Shown here piece after piece: positions 1 through 8,429 of a stretch of 64,000 bases of DNA (position 1 is the stretch's first letter; the number at the start of each line of letters is the position of its first letter). The notes under the pieces were generated by a model, which was given only the letters and a program-made list of their open reading frames with translations, did no database searches and was not told the DNA's origin. This DNA comes from Maricaulis sp. (GTDB lineage: Bacteria > Pseudomonadota > Alphaproteobacteria > Caulobacterales > Maricaulaceae). The position numbers and the translations under genes are program-made. Location of the stretch: positions 115,748 to 179,747 of the forward strand of contig NZ_JASBRI010000003.1 in the NCBI RefSeq assembly GCF_030149515.1, given 5' to 3'.

Positions 1-1170
1 CACATTGCCCAGAAGCGTCCAGGCATTGCCCGGACGGTCGAGACCGCCGCGGTTGAGCGCTTCCTGGAAGGCATCTTCGGCCGCAGCCAGCTGGCGCTCC
101 TGATAAAGCGCTTCGGCGAGCTTGAGGTAGTTGTCACCATCACCGGTCAGCTGTGCCAGCTGGCGCAAGACCGGAATGGCGCGTTCCCATTCGCGCGCCT
201 GACGCCACATATTGGCCAGCAGCTGGACATTGTTTTCCGTGCGCTCGACGGCGCCGGAATTCAGCTCACGCTCCAGGATCACGGCACCCCGATAAGGATA
301 TTCATAGAAGCTGTAATACTGGGCGAGCGCCACAATCTCACGGCTCTCGGTGAGCATGCCGTTGATATACATGATCTTGTTGGCCTCGAACGCATCTTCC
401 TCGCGGCCCGTCTGGGCCAGCAGGGACGCGTAGGAGCGCCAATTGCTCTTTTCCGTCGGCCAGCGCGCAACCATCTGTTCGATGATCCGGAACTGGTCCG
501 GCACCCGGTTAAGCTGCTGATAGTAGAACAGCATCAGCGAGTGATCGCCGCGGGTGCGTTCGGCCGCAGGGCGCAGGCTCCAGAAGCGTTCGGCCCAGGG
601 CAGGCCGTCGCGATAACGTTCGGCCTGGCCATAGGCCTGGGCCAGCATGCGCGCGACACCGACATTGATGGCGCTCTCGCCACCGGCTGCAATCGCCTGC
701 TCGAGCGACTGGATGCCCTCATTGTAGCGGCCTTCCGCAATCAGCAGCTGGCCGATATTGATCCGCAGGTTGACGATTTCCTCGGTCAGCATGGCGCCCG
801 TCTGGATCGCCGCCTGCCAGTCCTGGATGGCCCGGCTGATCTGTTCGATCTCGTAATAGGCCCGGCCGCGCATCTGCAAGGAGATCGAACGCTCATACGC
901 ATTGATGTCGGACATGCCGAGCGCACGGTTCAGGGTCTCGATGGAGGCCGCAAACTGGTTCTCGCCCTGCAGGTTCTGTGCTTCCAGCACGATCTCGCCG
1001 ATCCGCGCCGAGAATGTCCGGTCCGCACCGTCATTCTCCTCTTCCTGGTTCTGGTTCCGACGCTGGGCGTCGGCGTCCGTGACCATTACCCCGGCCAGCG
1101 AGGCAGCAAGGGCAAGCGTCGCGACGGAGCGCAACAGGCCCGATGTATCGAAACCGTTGAAACGGATCAT
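1..1170 (-). CDS. TPR-repeat exported protein, 3' part outside window
   Basis: The frame stays open from 1170 to the window edge, giving at least 390 residues without a stop. Residues 1-36 form a signal peptide ending ADAQ. The rest is built of helical pairs typical of tetratricopeptide repeats, for example around residues 70-90 and 130-165. The start at 1170 has a strong AAGGAGCC site seven bases upstream; an ATG at 1185 lacks this. It is the last gene of the ExbB/ExbD/TonB operon. In known systems of this type a periplasmic TPR protein accompanies TonB, so a scaffold role in energised outer-membrane transport is likely but inferred. The C-terminus is not visible. Confidence 0.85.
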   Translation of the reverse strand, partial: MIRFNGFDTSGLLRSVATLALAASLAGVMVTDADAQRRNQNQEEENDGADRTFSARIGEIVLEAQNLQGENQFAASIETLNRALGMSDINAYERSISLQMRGRAYYEIEQISRAIQDWQAAIQTGAMLTEEIVNLRINIGQLLIAEGRYNEGIQSLEQAIAAGGESAINVGVARMLAQAYGQAERYRDGLPWAERFWSLRPAAERTRGDHSLMLFYYQQLNRVPDQFRIIEQMVARWPTEKSNWRSYASLLAQTGREEDAFEANKIMYINGMLTESREIVALAQYYSFYEYPYRGAVILERELNSGAVERTENNVQLLANMWRQAREWERAIPVLRQLAQLTGDGDNYLKLAEALYQERQLAAAEDAFQEALNRGGLDRPGNAWTLLGNV

Positions 1171-1307
1171 CGATGGCTCCTTCATACCGGCCCCACTCCC
1201 CGGACCGGCTTTGACAATGTTGACGGAACGCGGGGCCCCATCCCCGGGGCCGGTCCCGATGCGCGAAATCTGCGGGGGCGGCCGCCTGGCGGCCGCCCCC
1301 GTTCAGT

Positions 1308-1925
1308 CTAGTCGCTCAGGTTGAAATCGAACTGCGTGCGAACGCCCCGGCGGGCCACCGGCACACCATCCACGACCTTGGGATTGTAGCGCCAGCGTTC
1401 CACAGCACGGATCACCGCGCGGTCGAACAGGGAACTCGTGCAGTTCAGCACTTCGATATTGGTCGGCGTACCGTCCGGCGTCACGTCGAACTGGACGGTG
1501 CACTGGCCCTCGACCCCGCGTTCCGCAGCCCGCATGGGGTATTGCGGTTCGATCCGCACCAGCGGCTGGGCATCGCGGTCTGAGACCGAGAAGTTGACCG
1601 TATCGCTGCCCAGTTGCGGCGCTTCGAAATCCGGGATCGCACCCATCACCGTGGCCAGCCCCTCGGAGGGCTGCTCGGCGCGCTGCCGCTCGATCTGCGG
1701 CGGCGGGGGTGGCGGATCGACCTGCTGGACGTCCTCGATCGTCGTGTCGCGGCGGCGGGCTTCCACCTCCTGAACTTCATCGTTGATCGAGAAGTTCCGG
1801 TCTTCGACATCCTCGTCGATCGGCGCACCCTCGACGAGGATGAGCCGGGTCATGACGAAGAACAGCACCACCGTGATGATGGCTGCGACCGGGACACCGA
1901 CTACGAGGCGGACAAAATTACCCAT
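1308..1925 (-). CDS. tonB: TonB-family energy transducer
   Basis: This 205-residue protein has one N-terminal membrane anchor (about residues 7-30) without a cleavage site. A periplasmic linker carries six consecutive prolines at 71-76. A TonB C-terminal domain covers roughly 118-205, with the YP..A...G..G segment and a WRYNP motif. TonB carries proton-motive-force energy from ExbB/ExbD to outer-membrane receptors. The linker is short, as in TonB2-type proteins that work with extra periplasmic partners. The start is supported by a GGAGGAG site. It lies 12 bases after the second exbD and is followed by the TPR gene. Confidence 0.93.
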   Translation of the reverse strand: MGNFVRLVVGVPVAAIITVVLFFVMTRLILVEGAPIDEDVEDRNFSINDEVQEVEARRRDTTIEDVQQVDPPPPPPQIERQRAEQPSEGLATVMGAIPDFEAPQLGSDTVNFSVSDRDAQPLVRIEPQYPMRAAERGVEGQCTVQFDVTPDGTPTNIEVLNCTSSLFDRAVIRAVERWRYNPKVVDGVPVARRGVRTQFDFNLSD

Positions 1926-1937
1926 AATGTCTCCTCC

Positions 1938-2342
1938 CTACTCCTGGAGCGTCGAAACATGCACTTCGACACCCATTTCTATGAGCAGTTCCTGGACGTC
2001 GAGGATGAGGCCGATATTGGCTTCCTCGTCGCCCTGGATGGCAGCTCGTCCCTTGGGGTTCTCCTGCAGCAACTGCTCGATCACCCCCCGCAGCTCATTC
2101 ATCTCGTAGACCCGGCGATTGACCCAGATCTCGTTGTCCGAGGTCACCGCGATCAGCATCGACGGGTTCAGATCGTCCTCCATCATGGCGTCGGGGCGGA
2201 AAGTATCCACGCCGGGCTCCTTGATGAAGACCGAGGTCACGATGAAGAAGATGAGCAGAATGAAGACGACGTCCAGCATGGGCGTCATGTTCAGCTCGAC
2301 TTCTTCCTCGCCGGTATTCACGCGACTGACACGTCTTGCCAT
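1938..2342 (-). CDS. exbD: ExbD/TolR-family biopolymer transporter (second copy)
   Basis: The 134-residue protein has a short cytoplasmic N-terminus with the ELNMTPMLDVVFILL signature, one transmembrane helix (about 20-42) and a periplasmic ExbD/TolR domain. The conserved aspartate in MLDV, thought to carry protons in this family, is present. It follows another exbD by 12 bases and precedes tonB, so the two ExbD proteins probably act as a hetero-pair with the ExbB channel. A GGGAGGC ribosome site lies just upstream. The two ExbD proteins are clearly homologous but diverged after the helix. Confidence 0.92.
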   Translation of the reverse strand: MARRVSRVNTGEEEVELNMTPMLDVVFILLIFFIVTSVFIKEPGVDTFRPDAMMEDDLNPSMLIAVTSDNEIWVNRRVYEMNELRGVIEQLLQENPKGRAAIQGDEEANIGLILDVQELLIEMGVEVHVSTLQE

Positions 2343-2354
2343 GCCTGCCTCCCC

Positions 2355-2768
2355 TTAGCTCTGCTCACCGCGTGAGCGCTGGATCGAGACCGGGACACCA
2401 TTGGTGCCCATCTCGTCCCAGATCTGCACGATGATGCCGTGGTCGGCCTCGTCCTGGACTTCCAGGAGCACGGCACTGTTCGGCGCTTCCGCCCGGAAGC
2501 GGTTCACGGCCGACAGCACGCGGTCGACATCGGTCCGCACCTGGTTGACGAAGATCTGATTTTCGTCATCGACCTGCACCACGATCGGCGGCGGTGCATT
2601 CGAGTCCGGTGGCGTGTCCGATTCAGGTGGCGGACGCATGTCGATACCTTCTTCCGAGAGGAAGGTGGCAGTGACGATGAAGAAGATCAGCAGGATGAAC
2701 ACGATGTCGAGCATCGGTGTCATGTTCACTTCGGCCTGATCGTCGTGGTGTTGGGCTCTCCGTCTCAT
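2355..2768 (-). CDS. exbD: ExbD/TolR-family biopolymer transporter (first copy)
   Basis: The 137-residue protein carries the NMTPMLDIVFILLIFF signature at the start of its single transmembrane helix, then a proline-rich stretch (about 50-65) and a periplasmic ExbD domain. Its ATG overlaps the stop of the upstream exbB by four bases, implying translational coupling and fixed stoichiometry with that channel subunit. The proline-rich insert after the membrane helix (PPPESDTPPDSNAPPP) is absent from its downstream paralogue and may change how far the domain reaches into the periplasm. Confidence 0.92.
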   Translation of the reverse strand: MRRRAQHHDDQAEVNMTPMLDIVFILLIFFIVTATFLSEEGIDMRPPPESDTPPDSNAPPPIVVQVDDENQIFVNQVRTDVDRVLSAVNRFRAEAPNSAVLLEVQDEADHGIIVQIWDEMGTNGVPVSIQRSRGEQS

Positions 2769-3301
2769 GCTGCGCGCTCCTCACCGATTTCGAGCGAGTC
2801 GGCCAGCCGCGCCGTGCGGGACTTGGCCAGACGCTCGATCTGGTTGGCGAAGATCAGGCCCGAGATGGAGGCCACCATGCCGGCCATGGTCGGGATCGTG
2901 GCGCGCGACACGCCGGCCGACATGGCCTGGGCGTCGGACGAGCCTGAGATCGCCATGACATCGAACACAGAGACCATCCCGGTCACCGTCCCGAGCAGTC
3001 CGAAAAGCGGCGCGACCGCGACGAGCGTCTTCACGAGCTCGACATTCTGGTCGTTGCGCTGTTTGACCTCCGAGATGAGTTGGTCGCGGATGGCATGGGC
3101 ATACCAAGACTTCTTGTCTGCCCGCGCTGTCCACTCCCGCTGCGCCTGCTTCGCAATGCCGTCCTGGGCAAAGAAGAAGAAGGCGAAGCGCTCGAGGATG
3201 AAGGCCCACATCACGAAAGTGATGATCATGATCCATGTCAGGACCGGGCCTCCCCGCTCGAGGAACTCCTGAAGGCCGGTTGTAACGGCCTGGAAATCCA
3301 T
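2765..3301 (-). CDS. exbB: ExbB/MotA/TolQ-family proton channel
   Basis: The 178-residue protein has a first helix at about 20-40 and the conserved VAPLFGLLGTVTGMVSVF block typical of the MotA/TolQ/ExbB domain, followed by GMVASISGLIFANQ. It forms the inner-membrane channel that uses the proton gradient with ExbD. The length is that of the short ExbB2 class, without an N-terminal extension. The start has a GGAGGAACC site. It follows the long ExbB homologue by 14 bases and overlaps exbD by four. With two ExbB-type and two ExbD-type genes, the operon resembles the Vibrio TonB2/TtpC systems. Confidence 0.93.
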   Translation of the reverse strand: MDFQAVTTGLQEFLERGGPVLTWIMIITFVMWAFILERFAFFFFAQDGIAKQAQREWTARADKKSWYAHAIRDQLISEVKQRNDQNVELVKTLVAVAPLFGLLGTVTGMVSVFDVMAISGSSDAQAMSAGVSRATIPTMAGMVASISGLIFANQIERLAKSRTARLADSLEIGEERAA

Positions 3302-3315
3302 AGCGGTTCCTCCGA

Positions 3316-4701
3316 TTAGCCGTGACGCTCTTCAGCGTGACGCGCGACCATGCCCGCAGCCTGTTCTTCGAGCACCTGCTGAACGCCGCGCGCGAAGGAC
3401 TGGGCGAAGCTGTGAATGAACAGCAGCGGAATGGCGGCAATAAGGCCAAGCACCGTGGTCATGAGGGCTTCGGAAATACCGCCGGCCATGATCCGCGGAT
3501 CGCCGGTGCCGAACAGGGTGATCTGGGTGAAGGTCTTGATCATACCCGTCACCGTACCCAGCAGGCCGAGCAGCGGAGCGATACCGGCCGCCAGCTTCAG
3601 GAAGTTGAGGCCGAATTCCAGCTTCGGCGATTCCTGCAGAATGGCTTCGTCGAGCTTGAGTTCCATCGTCTCGACGTCCTTGTCCTTGGACGCCTCATAG
3701 GCCAGCATCACACGGCCGAGCGGGTTGGACTTGGAGCCCTTGGACTTGCGCTTCTGGCCGGAGACAGCCGCCTGGGTGCCCAGCAGGACGAAGAGGCGGA
3801 ACAGGCCGAAAGCGGCCGAGATGATCAGCAGGCCGATGATGACCTTACCGACATTGCCCGACTGCTCGATACGCTCGGAGATGTCCGGAACGTCCTTGTA
3901 GATGTCCAGAAGCGGACCGCGGGACGGGTCGACCACGCCCATGACGATCTCGTTCGGATCGGCATTGAACAGGCTGGAGGCACCGCCCACGAAGTTGGCC
4001 GGCGGCTGGGCCGGCAGGTCGCGGAGGTTCCAGGCACCCGTCGTGTCGTTCTCTTCCCAGAGCGCGAAACGCTGGTTGTTGTTGTGGTTGGTGAAGACCA
4101 CGAACGGACCGACGCGGGTCGCCGGAACGGCTTCGCCGCCACCGATGCCGGTAACGCGGGTGTTGAAGGTGACGACCTGCTGCTGCTGGATCATCTCTTC
4201 GATCATGCGGCGCCAGATGTAGTCCAGCTCCGAACGGGTCGGCAGGGTCCGGCTGTTGGCCAGGGTTTCCAGCGCATCGGCGCGGCCCGGGAACTGCGCC
4301 GAGACGATCGACGAATCGATGATGGCGGCAAATTCGCCGGCGGTCTGACGGGCCTGACCGAACAGTTCGCCGAACGCGCCCTGACGCTGACGCAGCTCGG
4401 CGTCGAGTTCGTCGATCTGGGTCTGGTTGGCTTCGAACTGGGCCGTGAGATTGTCGGCCTGGTTGCGCAGCGCCGCCAGCTCGTTGCGAGCCTGGTTCAG
4501 CAGTGCCTGCTGCTGGTTCGTGCTCTGCTGGAATTCACGCAGGCGTGCCTGGTTTTCCGCGCTCGCTTCACGGGCGTCGGAACGCACGCGGTTGAGGAGT
4601 TCGCTGAGGGATCCGGCGGGCTCGGTCTGAGCCACGGCGCCGGAGGTGAGTGCCACGCCCATGGAAACGGCAGCGGCGAGCATTTTGATGGTCGTCTTCA
4701 T
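3316..4701 (-). CDS. Long ExbB homologue with periplasmic coiled coil (TtpC-like)
   Basis: The 461-residue protein begins with a signal peptide (about 1-24). A long glutamine- and glutamate-rich coiled-coil region follows (about 35-130). A globular stretch carries the YIWRRMIEEM and GWN-like segments, and a C-terminal MotA/TolQ/ExbB domain (about 285-455) contains LAAGIAPLLGLLGTVTGMI. Such extended ExbB proteins (TtpC in Vibrio) work alongside a short ExbB in TonB2 systems. Its position between DUF3450 and exbB is the usual order. The function is inferred from this architecture; the substrate receptor is not encoded nearby. Confidence 0.9.
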   Translation of the reverse strand: MKTTIKMLAAAVSMGVALTSGAVAQTEPAGSLSELLNRVRSDAREASAENQARLREFQQSTNQQQALLNQARNELAALRNQADNLTAQFEANQTQIDELDAELRQRQGAFGELFGQARQTAGEFAAIIDSSIVSAQFPGRADALETLANSRTLPTRSELDYIWRRMIEEMIQQQQVVTFNTRVTGIGGGEAVPATRVGPFVVFTNHNNNQRFALWEENDTTGAWNLRDLPAQPPANFVGGASSLFNADPNEIVMGVVDPSRGPLLDIYKDVPDISERIEQSGNVGKVIIGLLIISAAFGLFRLFVLLGTQAAVSGQKRKSKGSKSNPLGRVMLAYEASKDKDVETMELKLDEAILQESPKLEFGLNFLKLAAGIAPLLGLLGTVTGMIKTFTQITLFGTGDPRIMAGGISEALMTTVLGLIAAIPLLFIHSFAQSFARGVQQVLEEQAAGMVARHAEERHG

Positions 4702-4725
4702 AATCCTACTCTCCGTTCCAAGCCG

Positions 4726-5508
4726 TTACTGGGCAACCTGCGGGCCAGGCAGCGGGACGAGGAAGACGGACGGGGTCGTCACTTCCTCGGCGATGCGGAT
4801 GGCGCGGGTCACGTTGGCTTCGTAGCTGCCCGGGAGTGCTTCCCAGTCGCTGGAGTTGTTGTGGCGGATGGTCATGCGGCCATCGTCGTACTGGCGGATC
4901 ATCGCCACGCGGCCGATCTGAAGGACCTTCACATTCACCGGAATGCCGTCCTCGATCACTGTGTCGTCATAGGCATTCAGCGAACGGCCGTAGGACGCTT
5001 CGATGTCGTAGGCATTCAGGATCACGCGATAGCGCTCGGCCGGGGAGACGTTCGGGTCGTCGACCAGCTCGTACAGGTTTTCGATACGGGCCAGGCGGCC
5101 ATTCTCGCCTTCCAGGCGGAAGGGCAGGTCGAGGTTCACGAACTCTTCCAGGTTCTGAACCATTTCCCGCATCATCGGCGCGAGATCGGTCTGGATGCTG
5201 TCCACACGCTCGATCTGCTGCTGCAGGGAATCGACTTCGTTCTCCTGCGAACGAATGAAGACCTGCTGCTGTTCCACGAACAGGCGCTGGGATTCGATCT
5301 GCTCCAGCAGCGCGCGATATTCGAGTTCGATATCGGTGCGCTGGTCGTCCAGCTGGTCGATGCGGCGCTGCGTCTGCGCACCTTCCTGCGTATTGTTGCG
5401 TGCAACACTGAGCGTTTGGTCCAGCTGCGCAACGGCGGCCCCCCCAAAGGCGCCCGCCGCAACCGTCGCCATAAGCGACGCGCGAACCAAATTCTTCAAG
5501 TTCACCAT
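4726..5508 (-). CDS. DUF3450 exported coiled-coil protein
   Basis: From the ATG at 5508 this is a 260-residue exported protein with a signal peptide ending GAAVAQ at about residue 28. A long coiled coil (about 35-105) is rich in Gln and Glu, and the globular DUF3450 part contains LAPMMREMVQNLEEFV and a SYEANVTRAIRIAEE end. An upstream in-frame start at 5583 would place 25 unlikely residues before the signal peptide, so 5508 is preferred. It is the first gene of the TonB operon. DUF3450 proteins regularly accompany TtpC-type ExbB, but their biochemical role is not established. Confidence 0.88.
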   Translation of the reverse strand: MVNLKNLVRASLMATVAAGAFGGAAVAQLDQTLSVARNNTQEGAQTQRRIDQLDDQRTDIELEYRALLEQIESQRLFVEQQQVFIRSQENEVDSLQQQIERVDSIQTDLAPMMREMVQNLEEFVNLDLPFRLEGENGRLARIENLYELVDDPNVSPAERYRVILNAYDIEASYGRSLNAYDDTVIEDGIPVNVKVLQIGRVAMIRQYDDGRMTIRHNNSSDWEALPGSYEANVTRAIRIAEEVTTPSVFLVPLPGPQVAQ

Positions 5509-5726
5509 TTCTCGCCTCACAATGGTCAATGCGGGTCCCCAAAGGTTCCCCGCCCCAATAAAACTTCGATGCTGACCCGGCATAGGCCTGCCGGTTTGGC
5601 CCCCTACCCTGAATGTTCAAGCGGCCTGCAGACAGCTTCCGCACACGGCGGCTTAGCGATCAAGTCTAGCCGAGTGGTTACCGCAGCTGCGGATCACCCG
5701 ATACCCCGTGATGGTTGCTCCATCAT

Positions 5727-5781
5727 CTTATAGGCGCTCTCGCGCCGCTTGAAAAATCGCATGAACGCTAACACCAGCGTT
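5727..5781 (-). promoter_or_regulatory. Candidate promoter and palindrome ahead of the TonB operon
   Basis: Read on the minus strand, TTTCAA (5754-5749) and TATAAG (5732-5727) are separated by 16 bases and resemble a housekeeping promoter. Just upstream is the interrupted palindrome AACGCT-N6-AGCGTT (5764-5781), placed about where an activator or repressor would bind. The leader to the DUF3450 start would be roughly 210 bases. This is the best candidate in the 500-base gap 5509-6010; I see no gene in that gap. It is judged by eye only. Confidence 0.3.
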
Positions 5782-6010
5782 ACACCACGATCAATACATC
5801 TTTGTGGCTGGAATGCGGCGCGAACTGCGCACAAATGGGCGGGATTCGCCTGATACGATCACCGCAACTGCAATGCTCGCCTGTAGGGAGTGATTGCCAT
5901 CCGGCCGGTTTCGCATCGAAACACGGTGCCGCACCGGATTGCCGCCCAGATCTGCCTGCGCAGTCATGTCACGTCTTCGTGACCGGCCGGTCCTGTAGGG
6001 AAAGAAGGGA

Positions 6011-6085
6011 TGGCTGGGGCGCCAGGATTCGAACCTGGGAATGTCGGTACCAAAAACCGATGCCTTACCACTTGGCGACGCCCCA
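6011..6085 (-). tRNA. tRNA-Gln(TTG)
   Basis: The minus strand folds into a complete cloverleaf. The acceptor TGGGGCG pairs with CGCCCCA, the discriminator is G, and the terminal CCA is encoded (6013-6011). The anticodon loop is TTTTGGT between TCGGT and ACCGA stems, giving anticodon TTG. The T-loop GTTCGAATC is intact. Length is 75 bases. Confidence 0.97.
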
Positions 6086-6313
6086 ACCGGGCCCGTCAGC
6101 GACGACGGAGCGCGGTAGATACATAACCCCCGTCGGGGATGCAACGGTGCAATGCGGTCGGCTGCAGCGCCAACTGCACAATCGGGGTGCATAACTTACA
6201 ACAGGAAGCAGCTGCATTCAGCCGCGCAGCACCGCACAGAACCGGGCCTGCAAAGCCCTGCGTTTCGCGCGTTGCACCGGACCGGAGAGTTGGCTATAAG
6301 CCGCGCCTCGGTT

Positions 6314-6390
6314 CGGAGTATAGCTCAGCCTGGTAGAGCACCGTCTTCGGGAGGCGGGGGTCGCAAGTTCGAATCTTGCTACTCCGACCA
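6314..6390 (+). tRNA. tRNA-Pro(CGG)
   Basis: A complete cloverleaf is visible. CGGAGTA pairs with TACTCCG, the discriminator is A, and CCA is encoded at the 3' end. The D-arm AGCTCAGCCTGGTAGAGC is normal. The anticodon loop TTCGGGA between CCGTC and GGCGG stems gives anticodon CGG. The T-loop GTTCGAATC is intact. Length is 77 bases. No integrase or duplicated 3' end lies nearby. Confidence 0.97.
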
Positions 6391-6568
6391 TTCTCTCTTT
6401 CCCGCCCAGATTTCTCGAACACGTCCGGCATCGCGCACCGGGCGGGACACGCGGCTGCACAGTCCCTCGACCGCTTTCTGTCACAACACTACATTATGCC
6501 CCCAAAACGGGACCGCTTCTTGCACAACGGTCCTGAAGGTGTGCACGCGCGGGTCGGAAGGGGCTCTC

Positions 6569-8359
6569 ATGAAACAGTTCTGGATTACTTTCTTCGGATC
6601 GATCGTCGGCGTGATCGTCGGCTCGGTCCTGGCGGTCATTGTTCTCGTCATGCTGATCGGCGCCATGATCGGCGCAGCGCTGGAAGGGGCCGAGACCGAC
6701 GCCACCCTGCCCCGCGACGGCATCGTGCTGGAACTGGACCTGCGCCAGCCGCGCCTCGACACGCCCTCGCGTTCGCCCTTCGGTTTCGCCGAACCGCTCT
6801 CGGCGGTGGAAATCGTGCAGACGCTGCAGGTCGCCGAGAACGACGATCGTGTGCAAGGCCTGTTCATTCGCGCCAACGAGTTCGGCATGGCGCCGGGTCA
6901 GGCCGAGGAGATCCGCGAAGCCATCGCCGATTTCCGCGAGGCCGGGAAATTCGTCCTGACCCACGCCCAGGGTTTTGAGGGCACCACGGTAACCGGCTAT
7001 TTCGCAGTGTCCGGTTCCGACGAGATCTGGCTGCAGGACACATCCAGCTTCACCCCGGCCGGTCTGGCAGCGGAAGTGATGTTCCTGGGCGGCCTGTTCG
7101 AGCACTTCTCCGCAGAGCCGCAATTCGAGCAGTTCCACGAATACAAGAATGCGGCGAATACCTATACCGAAAGTACGCTGACCGAGCCCCATCGCGAAGC
7201 CGTGGAATCCTACATCGGTTCGATCTTCGACACCGCCGTGGCGGCGATTGCCGCAGACCGGGGTCTTGCCGGTGCAGATCGCGCCCGCGCCCTGTTCGAA
7301 GCCTCCCCCCACACCGCCGAATCCGCCCGCGAGGCCGGGCTGGTGGACCGGCTGGGACATGTGATCGAGGCGCGCGAAGCCGCGCTCTCCCGTGCCGGCC
7401 AGGATGCGCAGACGATCGAGATCGCCGATTACCGCGAACAGGCCACGCCGGCCTGGAGCAATGCGCCGGTCGTCGCCCTCATCGAGGGTCAGGGCGCCAT
7501 CGTGACGGGAACACCGGAACAGGGCCCGTTCGGTGGTGAGGAGATGATCGGCGGCGACTTCATGTCGGAAGCCATTCTGGACGCCGCCGAGGACACCAAT
7601 GTCCGCGCCATCGTGATCCGGGTCGATTCGCCCGGCGGTTCCGCGATTGCCTCCGACCAGGTCTGGCATGCGATCAACCGCGCCCGCGAGGCCGGTAAGC
7701 CGGTCATCGTCTCGATGGCCTCGCTGGCTGCATCGGGTGGCTACTACATCGCCGCACCGGCCGACTATGTCGTCGCCCACGCGACTACGCTGACCGGTTC
7801 GATCGGCGTTCTGGGCGGAAAGATCGTGCTGGACGGCACGTTCGATCTGGTCGGCCTGAATGTGGAGACCATCTCGGTTGGCGGCGAATACGCCACCGCC
7901 TTTTCCAGCCAGCAGGCCTGGAGCGAAACCCAGCGCGCCGCCTATCGCAGCCAGATGGAAGACATCTACGACGACTTCACCCAGCGCGTCGCCGATGGCC
8001 GCGACCTGCCGCTGGAACGCGTTCTGGAGATCGCCCGAGGCCGTGTCTGGACAGGTGCCCAGGCGCTGGATCTGGGCCTGGTCGACGAGATCGGCGGTTT
8101 CCGCGATGCCGTCGATGCGGCCAAGGAGCTGGCCGGCATCGCGCCGGAGAGCGATGTCCGGTTGCGCCGTTTCCCGCGTCAGCGCACGCCGCTGGAACAG
8201 TTCCAGGAACTCTTCGGCGTCTCGGCCGAATCCGCCGAGGCCGCAGCACGCCTGAATGCGCTGATGGATCTGCCGGAAGTTCGCGCTGCCGTACGGGCCC
8301 GCGAGGATGCCCGCCAGACCGGTGTCCAGATGCGCAGCCAGGTGGCCGCACCGCGCTGA
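6569..8359 (+). CDS. sppA: Signal peptide peptidase SppA, long (67K) type
   Basis: From the ATG at 6569, preceded by GGAAGGGG, the protein has 596 residues. Residues 7-37 form a membrane anchor. Two tandem S49 peptidase domains follow. The lysine of EYKNAANTYTES (residue 193) and the serine of LAASGGYYIAA (residue 389) match the Lys/Ser dyad of E. coli SppA (Lys209, Ser409) in context and spacing. SppA is an inner-membrane protease that degrades cleaved signal peptides on the periplasmic side. An upstream extension in frame would run through the tRNA-Pro gene and is rejected. A strong terminator follows. Confidence 0.95.
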   Translation: MKQFWITFFGSIVGVIVGSVLAVIVLVMLIGAMIGAALEGAETDATLPRDGIVLELDLRQPRLDTPSRSPFGFAEPLSAVEIVQTLQVAENDDRVQGLFIRANEFGMAPGQAEEIREAIADFREAGKFVLTHAQGFEGTTVTGYFAVSGSDEIWLQDTSSFTPAGLAAEVMFLGGLFEHFSAEPQFEQFHEYKNAANTYTESTLTEPHREAVESYIGSIFDTAVAAIAADRGLAGADRARALFEASPHTAESAREAGLVDRLGHVIEAREAALSRAGQDAQTIEIADYREQATPAWSNAPVVALIEGQGAIVTGTPEQGPFGGEEMIGGDFMSEAILDAAEDTNVRAIVIRVDSPGGSAIASDQVWHAINRAREAGKPVIVSMASLAASGGYYIAAPADYVVAHATTLTGSIGVLGGKIVLDGTFDLVGLNVETISVGGEYATAFSSQQAWSETQRAAYRSQMEDIYDDFTQRVADGRDLPLERVLEIARGRVWTGAQALDLGLVDEIGGFRDAVDAAKELAGIAPESDVRLRRFPRQRTPLEQFQELFGVSAESAEAAARLNALMDLPEVRAAVRAREDARQTGVQMRSQVAAPR

Positions 8360-8380
8360 CCTCCGGTCCGCACACATGCG

Positions 8381-8410
8381 AAAAGGGCCCGCCTTTGCGG
8401 GCCCTTTTTT
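8381..8410. terminator. Bidirectional terminator between sppA and the DUF3667 gene
   Basis: A perfect 12-base stem (8381-8392 with 8397-8408) has loop CTTT. It is flanked by an A-run on the left and a T-run on the right, so it can end transcription from sppA and from the convergent DUF3667 gene. Confidence 0.9.
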
Positions 8411-8429
8411 GTCGCCGGATGCCGCGCCG

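Noticed and set aside
3322..5733. An 803-codon open frame on the plus strand opposite the TonB operon.
   Set aside because: It is antisense to the long ExbB and DUF3450 genes, has no ribosome site and no recognisable domain; it is a GC-bias shadow.
5791..6192. A 133-codon minus-strand frame in the gap beside tRNA-Gln.
   Set aside because: It includes the whole tRNA gene and has no ribosome site or family resemblance.
6011..6390. Possible integration site at the tRNA genes.
   Set aside because: No integrase, direct repeat of a tRNA 3' end, or change in base use is visible on either side.
6152..6568. Upstream extension of sppA to 6152.
   Set aside because: It would translate the tRNA-Pro gene; the ATG at 6569 starts a normal membrane anchor and has a good ribosome site.
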